A DNA stretch of 64,000 bases from Paludibacteraceae bacterium (GCA_905233935.1 CAJOFU010000003.1:55699-119698), one strand, 5' to 3'. Shown: positions 17,375-27,711, numbered from the stretch's first letter. The notes: a model not told the origin generated them from the letters alone. Program-made: numbers and translations.

Positions 17375-18179
17375 ACGCGTCCCGCTCTTTGTCCATTATC
17401 CAGCCCCATTTGTTGAAGTAACGGATCATGTTTACAGCATGAATCCATAGCATCCGTATGCTGTGGTACGATGCTTGACGGTGGGCGTGAACAATCGTTT
17501 CCGACGGGTAGTATAAGGTCAGGTAATCCCGATGAATCCGTCGGGTGAGATCAATGTCTTCGGGGTACATAAAGTACCGTTCGTCGAATAGTCCGGCTTT
17601 CAGCAGTGCTTCGGTGCGCAGCAGCATAAAGCAGCCGGACAGGTACGGTGCATTGATCGGTCGGGAGTGGTCAAGATGCCTAAGTTCAAATCGTTGGTTA
17701 GCCTTGCTCTCTTTGCCGCGTTTGCCTAACAGGATGCGGCGCAGCAGATCTATTGGGGTAGGCAGCAGTTTGCACAAATACTGCAATTCTCCGCTGACAC
17801 CGACGACGCGGGGCATCAATTGTCCGATGGCATCGTTACTCTGCATTACGTCAAGCAGATTGTCTATAGCCTCGGCTGTAACCTGTATATCTGAGTTGAT
17901 TACCAGATGAAAAGGTATCTCGTCGTATATCGTCTCGCGCATCGCTATATTGTTCGCTGCCCCGTAACCGAGGTTCTTACCTGTATGCCGATAACTGACT
18001 TCTGAACCCTGAATCCTGAATCCTGAATTCTGAATCCTGAATTCTGAATCCTCAGGCGAGTTGTCAATCAGATATATCTTATGCACATTCTCCGATTGCA
18101 GCAACTCTTCCACCAGAGGTTTCCATTCATCCTCCGGTGTCTTGTACAGTACAATCGATATATTCAGCAGCCTACCCAC
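17331..18179 (-). CDS. Glycosyltransferase family 2 protein
   Basis: A rhamnosyltransferase-like GT2 enzyme for surface glycans. Seen: ISIVLYKTPEDEW, YLIDNSPED, GYGAANNIAM, the metal-binding HLVINSDIQV, SGCFMLLRTEAL and DERYFMYPEDIDLTRRI. Between the Asn-Ser-Pro and the GYGAANN motif is a repeat-derived insert (EFRIQNSGFRIQGSE) that displaces a short loop. It lies downstream of rpsP on the minus strand, and its 3' end overlaps truA antiparallel. It has 282 aa, normal for the group. The acceptor sugar is unknown. Confidence 0.9.
   Translation of the reverse strand: MGRLLNISIVLYKTPEDEWKPLVEELLQSENVHKIYLIDNSPEDSEFRIQNSGFRIQGSEVSYRHTGKNLGYGAANNIAMRETIYDEIPFHLVINSDIQVTAEAIDNLLDVMQSNDAIGQLMPRVVGVSGELQYLCKLLPTPIDLLRRILLGKRGKESKANQRFELRHLDHSRPINAPYLSGCFMLLRTEALLKAGLFDERYFMYPEDIDLTRRIHRDYLTLYYPSETIVHAHRQASYHSIRMLWIHAVNMIRYFNKWGWIMDKERDAFNSLVLNTPDTEHA
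17998..18053. repeat. In-frame GAATTCTGAATCCT repeat inside the GT2 gene
   Basis: Six near-copies of CTGAATCCTGAATTCTG encode EFRIQNSGFRIQ on the minus strand. It is the same family as in rsgA at 980-1033. Confidence 0.9.
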
Positions 18180-18210
18180 CTCTTCAACTATTAACTATTC
18201 ACTTTTAACT

Positions 18211-18246
18211 AAAAAAGTGGTGCCCCTAAGTAGGGTACACCACTTT
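18211..18246 (-). terminator. Rho-independent terminator after rpsP
   Basis: On the minus strand the stem AAGTGGTG...CACCACTT, with an inner ACCC...GGGG pairing, is followed by TTTT. It lies 18 nt after the rpsP stop and about 30 nt before the GT2 start, so GT2 expression may depend on readthrough. A short TTAACTATT-type repeat follows it. Confidence 0.88.
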
Positions 18247-18264
18247 GTTGCAACATGCTGTTGA

Positions 18265-18813
18265 TTATTCAGCAGCTTCTTGAGTTGCCTCTTGCACAGC
18301 CTCAGCAGCCTCTTTTGCAGCCTCAACGGCGGCAGCAGCAAGTGCCTCAGCGGCCTCCTGACGTTTCTTTGCAACGGCAGCGGCTTTGGCTTTGTTAGCC
18401 TCAACCTCTTGAGCCAGACGCTCCTTGGCGGTAGCAGCTTTCTTGCTTGCCTCCTCACGGCTGATCTTGCCGAACTTGGCATCCTTCTGAGCCTTCCATG
18501 CGTCGAAACGCTTCTGAGCCTCAGCCTCGCTGAATGCGCCTTTCTTTACACCACCCTGCAAGTGCTTCATGAGCAGTACGCCTTCGCCCGAAAGCAGGTT
18601 GCGTACGGTGTCGGTAGGTTGAGCACCTACGTTTACCCAATAAAGTGCACGCTCGAAGTTCAGATCGATCGTCAAGGGGTTGGTGTTAGGGTTGTACGAG
18701 CCAATGCGCTCGATGATTTTGCCGTCACGCGGTGAACGACTGTCGGCTACTACGATGTGGTAGTATGCATAGTCCTTGTGACCATGACGTGCCAAACGAA
18801 TTTTTGTTGCCAT
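18265..18813 (-). CDS. rpsP: 30S ribosomal protein S16 with Ala/Lys tail
   Basis: The first 80 residues are canonical S16 ([56 protein letters not shown]). The remaining 100 are a helical tail rich in Ala, Glu and Lys ([16 protein letters not shown]). Long S16 tails are typical of Bacteroidetes. It has its own promoter and terminator. Confidence 0.97.
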   Translation of the reverse strand: MATKIRLARHGHKDYAYYHIVVADSRSPRDGKIIERIGSYNPNTNPLTIDLNFERALYWVNVGAQPTDTVRNLLSGEGVLLMKHLQGGVKKGAFSEAEAQKRFDAWKAQKDAKFGKISREEASKKAATAKERLAQEVEANKAKAAAVAKKRQEAAEALAAAAVEAAKEAAEAVQEATQEAAE

Positions 18814-18930
18814 TTGTTTGTTTGTTTATGGGCTACGATTGCTCGAATCGCCTGCCCGAGGTTAGTAATTGGTGAAATCGGTTGCATCGGTTTCACCGGA
18901 ATGGTCGTGCTTTTTTCTCGAAAAAGCGGA

Positions 18931-18962
18931 CAAAGATAGTATTTTTTTTGCAAACTTCCAAA
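18931..18962 (-). promoter_or_regulatory. Promoter of rpsP
   Basis: TTTG, 20 nt, TATCTTTG on the minus strand. It sits back to back with the add promoter, 15 nt apart. Confidence 0.85.
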
Positions 18963-18977
18963 TTATTTTACAAAAAA

Positions 18978-19009
18978 TTTGCAAATATAGTTATTTTTTT
19001 GTAATTTTG
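18978..19009 (+). promoter_or_regulatory. Promoter of add
   Basis: TTTG (18978-18981), 20 nt, TAATTTTG (19002-19009). The leader to the add ATG would be only about 17 nt. Confidence 0.85.
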
Positions 19010-19032
19010 CAAGCCAAATCACAGAATGTACC

Positions 19033-20046
19033 ATGAATAGCATAAATTCTTACCCAGCATGGATTGATCTCCATCTGCATATCGATGGTTCTATTTCGAT
19101 GAAGACTGCCCGCAAGCTCGCGGGTATGCAAGGTATAGCTATCCCCTCGTCGCCCGGGGAGCTGCAGCGTCGCATGTCGGTTATTGCCGGATGTGCCAGC
19201 CTGATTGACTATCTCGAGCGTTTCAAGTTCCCTTGCTCGCTGTTGCATATACGCGAAGCGTTGTATCTGTGTACCTACGAACTGCTCGAGGAATTGTACG
19301 ATCAGGGACTCCGTTATGCCGAGATCCGTTTTGCTCCGCAGAAGTCGCGCGCCGAACAACTCACGCAGTACGAGGCGACGGAGATCGTACTGCGTGCCAT
19401 GCACGACGTAGCGCTGCCCTGCGGGTTGATCCTGAGTATGATGCGCGGTGACGACAACCATGACCAGAATCTTGAAACGGTCGAGGTTGCTCGCCAGTTC
19501 GCAAAGCAGGGCGTGGTGGCTGTTGATCTGGCAGGTGCCGAGTCGCTCTATCCTACGCACACGTTCAGCGAGGAGTTTGCTGCTGTGCATCGTGCCGGTG
19601 TACCGCTTATCATCCACGCCGGAGAGGCAGCCGGTGCCGATAGTGTGCGCGAAGCCATTGAGGCGGGTGCGGTGCGCATCGGTCATGGTGTGCGCTCGCT
19701 CGAAGATCCCGAGGTTGTACGCATGCTCGTCGAGCGCGGCATAACCCTCGAACTCTGTCCTACCAGTAACCTCAATACAGGCATCTACCGTACTTATGCC
19801 GATTACCCGCTGCGCCGACTCATGGACGCCGGTTTGCGCGTATGTATCAATACGGATAACATGACGGTAAGCAGCACCACCTTGCAGCAAGAGTGGCGGC
19901 ACATGATCCAGACCTTCCATCTCACCGACGACGAGATTCGCCGCATCCTATGCGACACCGTCAACGCCTCCTTCGCTCCCGCAGATGTCAAGAGCGAATG
20001 CTTAGCCGTTTTCATAAACAATAAACGATGGCAGCCTATCTGGTAA
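19033..20046 (+). CDS. add: Adenosine deaminase
   Basis: Zinc hydrolase converting adenosine to inosine in purine salvage. Zinc and active-site motifs are visible: DLHLHIDGS near the start, VDLAGAES, IIHAGEAAGADSV, RIGHGVRS, LELCPTSNLNTG and INTDNMTVSST. It has 337 aa, typical length. It is monocistronic, with its own promoter and a 470 bp spacer after it. An adenine deaminase role is possible but the SSTTL context favours adenosine. Confidence 0.93.
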   Translation: MNSINSYPAWIDLHLHIDGSISMKTARKLAGMQGIAIPSSPGELQRRMSVIAGCASLIDYLERFKFPCSLLHIREALYLCTYELLEELYDQGLRYAEIRFAPQKSRAEQLTQYEATEIVLRAMHDVALPCGLILSMMRGDDNHDQNLETVEVARQFAKQGVVAVDLAGAESLYPTHTFSEEFAAVHRAGVPLIIHAGEAAGADSVREAIEAGAVRIGHGVRSLEDPEVVRMLVERGITLELCPTSNLNTGIYRTYADYPLRRLMDAGLRVCINTDNMTVSSTTLQQEWRHMIQTFHLTDDEIRRILCDTVNASFAPADVKSECLAVFINNKRWQPIW

Positions 20047-20333
20047 AAGTTGCCGAAAGAAACCAAACCCAATAAGATGAATTAATGAAATCAAGCCATA
20101 TTTTGCACTTCTAACAGAGTGGATAGCGGAGCTATTGCTGATGCCGGTTGATTTGTTGTCGAACGGGTCTCGGATCGTTATCGGGCGAATGTCGTATCCC
20201 ACCGCACCTTATATATACTATGTATATATCCCGTGATTTTGATTCGTACACGTAAAATTTTGCATTTATATCCGGTATAATGACAATTGATTCTGCAAAA
20301 TTTCACACAACGATGAAAAAAAATGACAAAAAA
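20047..20333. other. Non-coding spacer between add and gyrB
   Basis: No gene is supported. It has a GC-mixed part (20100-20200) without a good frame, an inverted repeat ATATATAC-tat-GTATATAT at 20211-20229, and then A/T-rich DNA leading into the gyrB promoter. The add terminator was not found. Confidence 0.6.
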
Positions 20334-20365
20334 TTTGCAAATGTCATTTTTTTTTTGTAATTTTG
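20334..20365 (+). promoter_or_regulatory. Promoter of the gyrB operon
   Basis: TTTG (20334-20337), 20 nt, TAATTTTG (20358-20365). It implies a leader of about 145 nt containing the inverted CACTAACACGCAGT repeat. Confidence 0.82.
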
Positions 20366-20391
20366 TACGCTTTTTAGTAAAACTAAAAAAC

Positions 20392-20430
20392 TACGTGTTG
20401 GGGACTGCGTGTTAATGACTGCGTGTTAAC
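20392..20430. repeat. Inverted CACTAACACGCAGT repeat in the gyrB leader
   Basis: GTGTTGGGGACTGCGTGTTA is followed by ATGACTGCGTGTTAAC. These are reverse complements of the phrase in flippase 2 and truA, so the family occurs in both orientations. Degenerate phrases (CATCAACATTCAC, CATCAACAGCGAAGC) follow up to 20485. Confidence 0.85.
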
Positions 20431-20503
20431 ATTTACTCATCAACATTCACTCGTGAACAGCGGAGCTCATCAACAGCGAAGCTAATAACTGAAAAAATAA
20501 TAG

Positions 20504-22557
<2,054 letters not shown>

Positions 22558-22558
<1 letters not shown>

Positions 22559-23100
22559 TGAAGATAGCGGTTTATTGCAGTGCGAAGGACATTATCCCGG
22601 AGGAGTATCTCCGCTTGGGTGATGAACTCGGCAAGTGGATTGCCGAGCACGGTCATACACTCGTGTACGGCGGTGCTACAGGCGGCTTGATGACCCGCAC
22701 GAGCAATGCTGCGCGCAATGCAGGTGGCGAGGTTATAGGCGTTGTGCCGCAACGGATCATTGCTGCCGGACGACTCGCAAAGAACTGCACCACACAGTAT
22801 ATCGTCAGTTCGATGGCTGAGCGCAAACAGATGATGCGCGATGTAGCCGACTGCTTCGTTTGTTTGCCCGGTTCTTACGGCACGCTCGACGAGATGTACG
22901 ACGTGATAGCAGCTGGCACGGTAGGCGAGCACAAGAAGCCGATTTATGTCCTCAACTACAAAGGCTTCTACGAAGGCATTCGCCGCGAAGCCGAGGATAT
23001 GCGCGCGCTTAACTTCCTGCCGCAACAAGAAGCGTATGCTCCGCAATACGTTAGCACGCTTGACGATTTGTATGAACAACTCACCTCACTAATCCGCTAA
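22558..23100 (+). CDS. LOG-family (TIGR00730) Rossmann-fold protein
   Basis: 180 aa. It resembles lysine-decarboxylase-like proteins that in characterised cases are nucleotide 5'-monophosphate phosphoribohydrolases (LOG). The N-terminus MKIAVYCSAKD, VYGGATGGLMTRTSNAA, GVVPQRI and PGSYGTLDEMYDV are visible. The signature reads PGSYGTxxE where the family consensus is PGGxGTxxE. Its start overlaps the gyrB stop by one base, so it is probably coupled. The substrate is unknown. Confidence 0.88.
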
Positions 23101-23135
23101 TCCACTAACCCGTAAATAATTAAACAACCATACGT

Positions 23136-24437
23136 ATGAAACATGTTACGCAACTCAAGGCTGAGACCTTGACAACCAAACAGATGGAGGATCGCATCCA
23201 CCAAGTCAGCAGCGACATCCGCCGTTACCGCGACATCGAGCACTCGGCTGAATTGGCTGAGTTCCTTGACCTGAAGAAGATCGTGGAAACCAAGGAGTTC
23301 CAAGACTACAAACAAGAGCTGCTTACCACCAAGTACAAAGACCGCGAGGAATTCAAACAGCTTACAGCCTACAATCGTGCCAAACGCAGTCACCATGTGC
23401 GCTGGTATCACATCTACCGCGGTTGGTCGAAAGTGCAGGAGTACGTGCACTTTGCCGAGACCAGCGACTTTGCCAAACTCAGAGACCCCGAGGCTGTTAA
23501 AGCCGATCCGCGTCTTCGTCAGATGCAACGTCTGGGCAACTCGTTTGCAGTAAAGCGTTATCTTGTTCACCAGAACTCCGAACAGGTGAAAGAGTACTAC
23601 CGTCTGGGCGAGATCGTGAACACCCAAGAGTTCCGTACACGCAACCATTTCTGGAAGAACCCCAAACGGTGGTACACAACCTTGCAAAGCCAGCAAGACG
23701 GCAAGTACAACGCATTAAAAGAGTCGCAGAACATCAAGTTCTTCCTCTCGCAAGACCCGAAGAAGATAGAGGAGTATGAGTCGTATCAGGAGATCTTTGC
23801 GGATGCTTGCCAGTGGAACAGGATGCAGGACAGCCAGTGGAAGCCAGGGTTCTTCTATGACAACAAGAAACTCAAATCCAACCACTCGTATGCCAACGAA
23901 GAAGCCGCTATGAACGGCGGACGTAATGTAGCTTGTACACGTGACGGCCGAATGGCTGTTACTGTTAAGGCTGAACACCTGACTGCACCCGCTTGGGACG
24001 CCAAGAAAGGCTTCATCATGAAGGACTTCGACTATACCGGCGATGTTATCCAGACCGCCGAGGACTTCCGCGCTGCAGAGGGAATGTTCCAAGTCAAAGC
24101 TTCGTTCACGGGCAAAGCCAACGGCGCTATCTGTCTGATGAGTGAGAAACGTCTGCCGATCCTGCGAATCGATGGTGAGAAGGTGACGGTAGGTGTTACG
24201 TTCGACAAGTTTGAAGAGCAGACGGTAGTCGAGGGACTCAAGGAAGGTCAGGAGTACGTATTCACGGTAATCATCACCAAGGAAGATATAACCTGGTATG
24301 TCAACAACCAAGAGGTAGCACGTACTGCCAACAAACTCGGTACGAAACTCTTCTTGAGCGTGATAGCATTCCTGCCGGAAGGCGTGAAAGCTACGGGTGT
24401 GACCTCTATTGACTGGCTCAAGGTTTATAAGCACTAA
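23136..24437 (+). CDS. Helical-repeat plus concanavalin-like domain protein, unknown function
   Basis: Not recognised as a named protein. The first 240 of 433 residues are charged helices with a loose repeating pattern of short phrases (SAELAEFLDLKKIVETKEFQ, VQEYVHFAETSDFAKL, VKEYYRLGEIVNTQEF, IEEYESYQEIFADA), spaced about 30-60 residues. The last 180 residues look like a concanavalin/laminin-G jelly roll (MFQVKASFTGKANGAICLM, TWYVNNQEVARTANKLG, IDWLKVYKH) similar to glycoside hydrolase family 16 folds. The GH16 catalytic ExDxxE is not visible. No signal peptide is seen. It lies between the LOG-like gene and kdsA. Confidence 0.72.
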   Translation: MKHVTQLKAETLTTKQMEDRIHQVSSDIRRYRDIEHSAELAEFLDLKKIVETKEFQDYKQELLTTKYKDREEFKQLTAYNRAKRSHHVRWYHIYRGWSKVQEYVHFAETSDFAKLRDPEAVKADPRLRQMQRLGNSFAVKRYLVHQNSEQVKEYYRLGEIVNTQEFRTRNHFWKNPKRWYTTLQSQQDGKYNALKESQNIKFFLSQDPKKIEEYESYQEIFADACQWNRMQDSQWKPGFFYDNKKLKSNHSYANEEAAMNGGRNVACTRDGRMAVTVKAEHLTAPAWDAKKGFIMKDFDYTGDVIQTAEDFRAAEGMFQVKASFTGKANGAICLMSEKRLPILRIDGEKVTVGVTFDKFEEQTVVEGLKEGQEYVFTVIITKEDITWYVNNQEVARTANKLGTKLFLSVIAFLPEGVKATGVTSIDWLKVYKH

Positions 24438-24440
24438 TCT

Positions 24441-25244
24441 ATGTTCCTGATAGCAGGCCCGTGCGCAATAGAAGGTGAGCAGATGGTGCTTGATACCGCT
24501 GCCGAACTGCAACAGGTGTGTCGTGAACTTGGCATCACGTTGTATTTCAAATCATCATTCGACAAAGCCAACCGTACATCCTCATCCTCTCAGAGAGGTG
24601 TGGGGATGACGGAGGGTTTGCGAATACTTGCTGAGGTCAAACAGCGATTTGGTCTGCCTATCGTGACCGACGTACACGAGAGTTACCAGTGCGCACCTGT
24701 TGCCGAGGTGGCAGATGTGTTGCAGATCCCTGCGTTCCTCAGCCGTCAGACTGACCTGCTGCAAGCCGCCGCCCGTACAGGCAGGATCGTGAACATCAAG
24801 AAAGGTCAATTCATGGCACCGTGGGATATGCGCGGCGCGATACAGAAGTGCCGCGAAGTTATGCCAACAGCCGATAGTCAACAGCCCTTGACCAATAGCC
24901 GAATTTGGCTGACAGAGCGCGGCTCGTCGTTCGGCTACGGCAATCTCGTCGTGGATATGACTTCGCTCGTCAGGATGCGCGAATATGGTTGTCCGATCGT
25001 ATTTGACGCCACGCACTCCGTACAACAACCTTCATCGCAGCAGGGCATAACAGGCGGCAACCGCGAACTTGTCCAGCCACTGATGCGTGCCGCATTGGCT
25101 GTTGGCGTTGACGGATTGTTCCTCGAGGTACACCCCGACCCCGACCACGCTATCAGTGATGCTGCCAACCAAGTGCGGCTGAACGATATCCGTTCAATCC
25201 TCACGCAGGCAAAAGCCTTCGATGAGCTCGCGCACGCCATTTGA
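24441..25244 (+). CDS. kdsA: 3-deoxy-8-phosphooctulonate synthase
   Basis: Condenses arabinose-5-phosphate with phosphoenolpyruvate to Kdo-8-phosphate for LPS core. Seen: FLIAGPCAIEG, FKSSFDKANRTS, PIVTDVHE, FLSRQTDLL, NIKKGQFMAPWDM, LTERGSSFGYGNLVVDM and FDATHSVQQPS. The 267 aa length is near normal. A variable loop before LTERGSSFGY holds repeat-like PTADSQQPLTNSR. The next gene supplies its substrate (KdsD), so the two form a Kdo pathway pair. Confidence 0.97.
   Translation: MFLIAGPCAIEGEQMVLDTAAELQQVCRELGITLYFKSSFDKANRTSSSSQRGVGMTEGLRILAEVKQRFGLPIVTDVHESYQCAPVAEVADVLQIPAFLSRQTDLLQAAARTGRIVNIKKGQFMAPWDMRGAIQKCREVMPTADSQQPLTNSRIWLTERGSSFGYGNLVVDMTSLVRMREYGCPIVFDATHSVQQPSSQQGITGGNRELVQPLMRAALAVGVDGLFLEVHPDPDHAISDAANQVRLNDIRSILTQAKAFDELAHAI
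24863..24905. repeat. In-frame CCAACAGCCGATAGTCAACAGCC repeat inside kdsA
   Basis: CCAACAGCCGATAGTCAACA, then GCCCTTGACCAATAGCCG, encodes PTADSQQPLTNSR immediately before a conserved active-site segment. Same phrase family as in dapB and lepB. Confidence 0.7.
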
Positions 25245-25270
25245 AATCTTCAAATTAGCAAATCTTCACT

Positions 25271-26269
25271 TTGGAGAATTCCACCACTCATAGAGCCAAA
25301 GAAATTTTCGAGCAGGAGATAAGTGAACTGACGAAAGTTGCTGCTAACATCGACGAACATTTTTCGTTGGTGGTGGATGCGTTGTACGCCTGCCGCGGAA
25401 AGGTTGTCGTCATGGGTATCGGCAAAACCGGTCTTATTGGTCGGAAGATTGCCTCCTCATTCGCATCCACCGGCACACCGGCGATCTTCGTCAACGCAGT
25501 GGAAGCAGTGCATGGCGACCTCGGGATGGTTACTGCCGACGATGTAGCACTGCTGGTCAGCAATAGTGGCGCAACCAATGAGATACTTGCCGTCATTGAC
25601 CCGCTACGCCAGATAGGTTGCCAACTGATTGCTATGACAGGCGACCTGCAATCACCGCTTGCACAACGTTGCGACCTCATACTTTCCGTACATGTGGATA
25701 AAGAGGCGTGCCCTTTAGGGCTGGCTCCCACCACCTCCACGACCGCCGCATTGCTGATGGGTGATGCGCTGATGGTTTGCCTGATGGAGAAACGGCATTT
25801 TCAAGCAGAGAACTTCGCGGTCTATCATCCGGGCGGAGCTCTCGGACGCAAACTCCTCGGGCGTGTGGAAAACTATATGTACGCTTCCGTGCCGCGCGTG
25901 ATGACCGATACACCTTTCCGCGAACTCGTATGCGAGATGACACGGCATCACCTCGGAATGACGATGGTGTATCAGCAGTCAGAGGTCAGAAGTCAGAAGT
26001 CAGAGATTAGCACTCAGTTGTCAGTTTGCGTTGGTATTATTACAGACGGTGACCTTAGACGCGCTATACAGAAGTACGAAGACTTGCATATAACAGCCGC
26101 TGACGTGATGACGCACGGCTACAAGCATATCAGTAAGGATGCTTTGCTCACCGAGGCTCTGGCTGTCATGGATAAGTACAATATCACAACACTCGCGGTG
26201 ACAGAAACACAGGATTCCGATGAAATAATCGGCATCATCTCTATTCATCACATTATAGATTTCGCTTAA
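25271..26269 (+). CDS. kdsD: Arabinose-5-phosphate isomerase (KpsF/GutQ type)
   Basis: Converts ribulose-5-phosphate to arabinose-5-phosphate, the KdsA substrate. The start is TTG at 25271; no ATG gives a complete N-terminus. The SIS domain (about 20-190) has VVVMGIGKTGLIGRKIASSFASTG, VHGDLGMV and LLVSNSGATNEI, then FAVYHPGGALGRKLL. Two CBS domains follow (about 205-332; GIITDGDLRRAI, NITTLAVTE). CBS1 carries a repeat-derived insert (SEVRSQKSEIS) before its GIITDGDLRR strand. Length 332 aa. Confidence 0.95.
   Translation: MENSTTHRAKEIFEQEISELTKVAANIDEHFSLVVDALYACRGKVVVMGIGKTGLIGRKIASSFASTGTPAIFVNAVEAVHGDLGMVTADDVALLVSNSGATNEILAVIDPLRQIGCQLIAMTGDLQSPLAQRCDLILSVHVDKEACPLGLAPTTSTTAALLMGDALMVCLMEKRHFQAENFAVYHPGGALGRKLLGRVENYMYASVPRVMTDTPFRELVCEMTRHHLGMTMVYQQSEVRSQKSEISTQLSVCVGIITDGDLRRAIQKYEDLHITAADVMTHGYKHISKDALLTEALAVMDKYNITTLAVTETQDSDEIIGIISIHHIIDFA
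25976..26022. repeat. In-frame AGTCAGAAGTCAGAG repeat inside kdsD
   Basis: Four copies of AGTCAGAGGTCAGA-like phrases encode QQSEVRSQKSEISTQ. I know the same peptide phrase (SEVRSQKSEV) as low-complexity runs in other bacterial genomes. The frame is kept. Confidence 0.9.
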
Positions 26270-26272
26270 CTC

Positions 26273-26303
26273 TTGCTTATTAGCAGAATTTTTCGTAACT
26301 TTG
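26273..26303 (+). promoter_or_regulatory. Promoter of the serine recombinase gene
   Basis: TTG (26273-26275), 20 nt, TAACTTTG (26296-26303). The gap to the ATG is 13 nt. Only the -33 T is weak. Confidence 0.75.
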
Positions 26304-26316
26304 TGGCAAAAACGCC

Positions 26317-26946
26317 ATGAATTACGGATATATTCGTGTCAGTAGTGACAAGCAAACGGTCGAGAATCAGCGATATGAGATCCTTAAGTTCTGCGAACGA
26401 GAGCAAATAACCATCGATGCCTGGATAGAAGAAACGGTTTCCGGCACTCGGCAGTACTCTAAACGGCGTTTGGGTAAACTGCTCAAGCGGATGAAAAGGG
26501 GCGATATGATTGTGTGCAGCGAATTGAGCCGACTCGGACGAACATTGTACATGATAATGGAAATTCTGAGTTTGTGCATGAAGCGCGGTTGCCGTGTGTG
26601 GACGATCAAAGATGGTTACCGTCTGGGCGATGATATTCAGTCGAAAGTGCTGGCATTCGCTTTCGGGCTCTCCGCAGAGATTGAGCGCAACCTCATCAGC
26701 CAGCGTACACGCGAAGCCTTGGCGCGCGTGAAAGCCGAAGGCAGACATGTAGGCCGACCACAAGGAACATATACCAGCCAGGCTATGCATGTACTATATT
26801 GCCACGACAAGTATATCCGTCGCGCACTGGATAATGGAAGATCGCTATACTCGATAAGCAACAGGCTGCACTGCAACCGCAACACATTGCAGCGATACAT
26901 CAAACGATACATTACTAACAATAATGACCCGCATACAAGTAGCTAA
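26317..26946 (+). CDS. Mpi-like serine recombinase (DNA invertase family)
   Basis: A small serine site-specific recombinase. The catalytic serine is about S9 in MNYGYIRVSSDKQTVENQR. SELSRLGRTLYMIMEIL, TIKDGYRLGDDIQSKVLAFAFGLSAEIERNLISQRT and a C-terminal helix-turn-helix (SLYSISNRLHCNRNTLQRYIK) follow. From memory this is close to Mpi of Bacteroides fragilis, the master invertase that flips capsule promoters, so it may control phase variation elsewhere in the genome. It has 209 aa, complete. Its 3' end overlaps the acyltransferase gene by 23 nt. No flanking repeats of a mobile element are visible. Confidence 0.92.
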   Translation: MNYGYIRVSSDKQTVENQRYEILKFCEREQITIDAWIEETVSGTRQYSKRRLGKLLKRMKRGDMIVCSELSRLGRTLYMIMEILSLCMKRGCRVWTIKDGYRLGDDIQSKVLAFAFGLSAEIERNLISQRTREALARVKAEGRHVGRPQGTYTSQAMHVLYCHDKYIRRALDNGRSLYSISNRLHCNRNTLQRYIKRYITNNNDPHTSS

Positions 26947-27586
26947 GTTCACCCGTTGGCTGATGCATCTGCATTACGATATCCGCACCGAAGGCGGAGA
27001 CCTGCTGCGTGATGGTAAGGTGCATCTGATTCTGCCGAATCATCCGGCATACGTCGAGCCGCCAATGCTTTGCGCGGAATTTGCCGAGGTGATGATCCGC
27101 CCTATGGCGGACGAGGCTTTCTTCCGCAAACGTATATCCGGTTGGGCGCTACGTTTGGCAAACGCCATACTCGTTCCCGACCTGCCAGCCACCTCTGCTG
27201 ATAACCGCGAGCAGAGTGCAGCCAAAGCCCGCCAACTCACCACAACAGCCCTGCAAGCACTTGCAGACAACAACGATCTGCTGATCTACCCCTCAGGACA
27301 TATACGCCACAAACCCGTTGAGCAGATCGGTAACCGCCGCCTTGCTTACGAAGTATGCCAAGGCATCTTCGCGCACGAAAATAAGGAAACGTACGCACGC
27401 GTGCGCGTAATAATGTTGCGCACCACAGGGCTGGATGACAGTTTCTTTAGCAAACAAAAGACCCGTTTCACCTTCCGGCGACGAGTGCTTATGCACTTTG
27501 AAGATATGACTGACAGCCTGCGTGAGTGGTCACAACTCAATCGTCGCGCATTCAACGAGCAACTGGAGCAGTGGTATAATAGTTGA
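26924..27586 (+). CDS. PlsC-like 1-acyl-glycerol-3-phosphate acyltransferase family protein
   Basis: 220 aa. Block I is LILPNHPAYVEPPML, an NHx4D-type site with Glu in place of Asp. Block III is LLIYPSGHIRHKP, corresponding to FPEGTRS-like motifs. No clear transmembrane helix is seen. Similar sequences form the acyltransferase part of Bacteroidetes glycerophospholipid enzymes. It probably acylates a lysophospholipid or lipid A precursor at the inner membrane. The start overlaps the recombinase gene, so translation may be coupled. Confidence 0.8.
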   Translation: MTRIQVAKFTRWLMHLHYDIRTEGGDLLRDGKVHLILPNHPAYVEPPMLCAEFAEVMIRPMADEAFFRKRISGWALRLANAILVPDLPATSADNREQSAAKARQLTTTALQALADNNDLLIYPSGHIRHKPVEQIGNRRLAYEVCQGIFAHENKETYARVRVIMLRTTGLDDSFFSKQKTRFTFRRRVLMHFEDMTDSLREWSQLNRRAFNEQLEQWYNS

Positions 27587-27678
27587 GAGCTAAGAGTTTT
27601 GTGCTGAGCATTAGTACTCCGTTTTTTAAGGATTGTCTTACAAAAAGTACGTTTTAGGCAACAAAAATGTGCTTTTTT

Positions 27679-27694
27679 TTAAGAATATTCTTAA
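27679..27694. promoter_or_regulatory. Palindrome over the -33 region of the AraC gene promoter
   Basis: A perfect 16 bp palindrome TTAAGAATATTCTTAA covers the place where the -33 box should lie, 17 nt before the -7 box at 27712. A candidate operator, possibly for autoregulation. Confidence 0.5.
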
Positions 27695-27711
27695 TTATGG
27701 AATATTTTTTG

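Noticed and set aside
20100-20200. tRNA or small RNA gene in the add-gyrB spacer
   Set aside because: No cloverleaf pattern or GTTCGAnnC loop could be found by eye; no tRNA gene was seen anywhere in the window.
20002-20202. 66-codon minus-strand ORF after add
   Set aside because: Overlaps the add end and reads through spacer DNA without protein-like features.
9514-20430. CACTAACACGCAGT repeats as a dispersed CRISPR or integron site
   Set aside because: Units vary, lack fixed spacers, and lie inside coding frames; no integrase is near.
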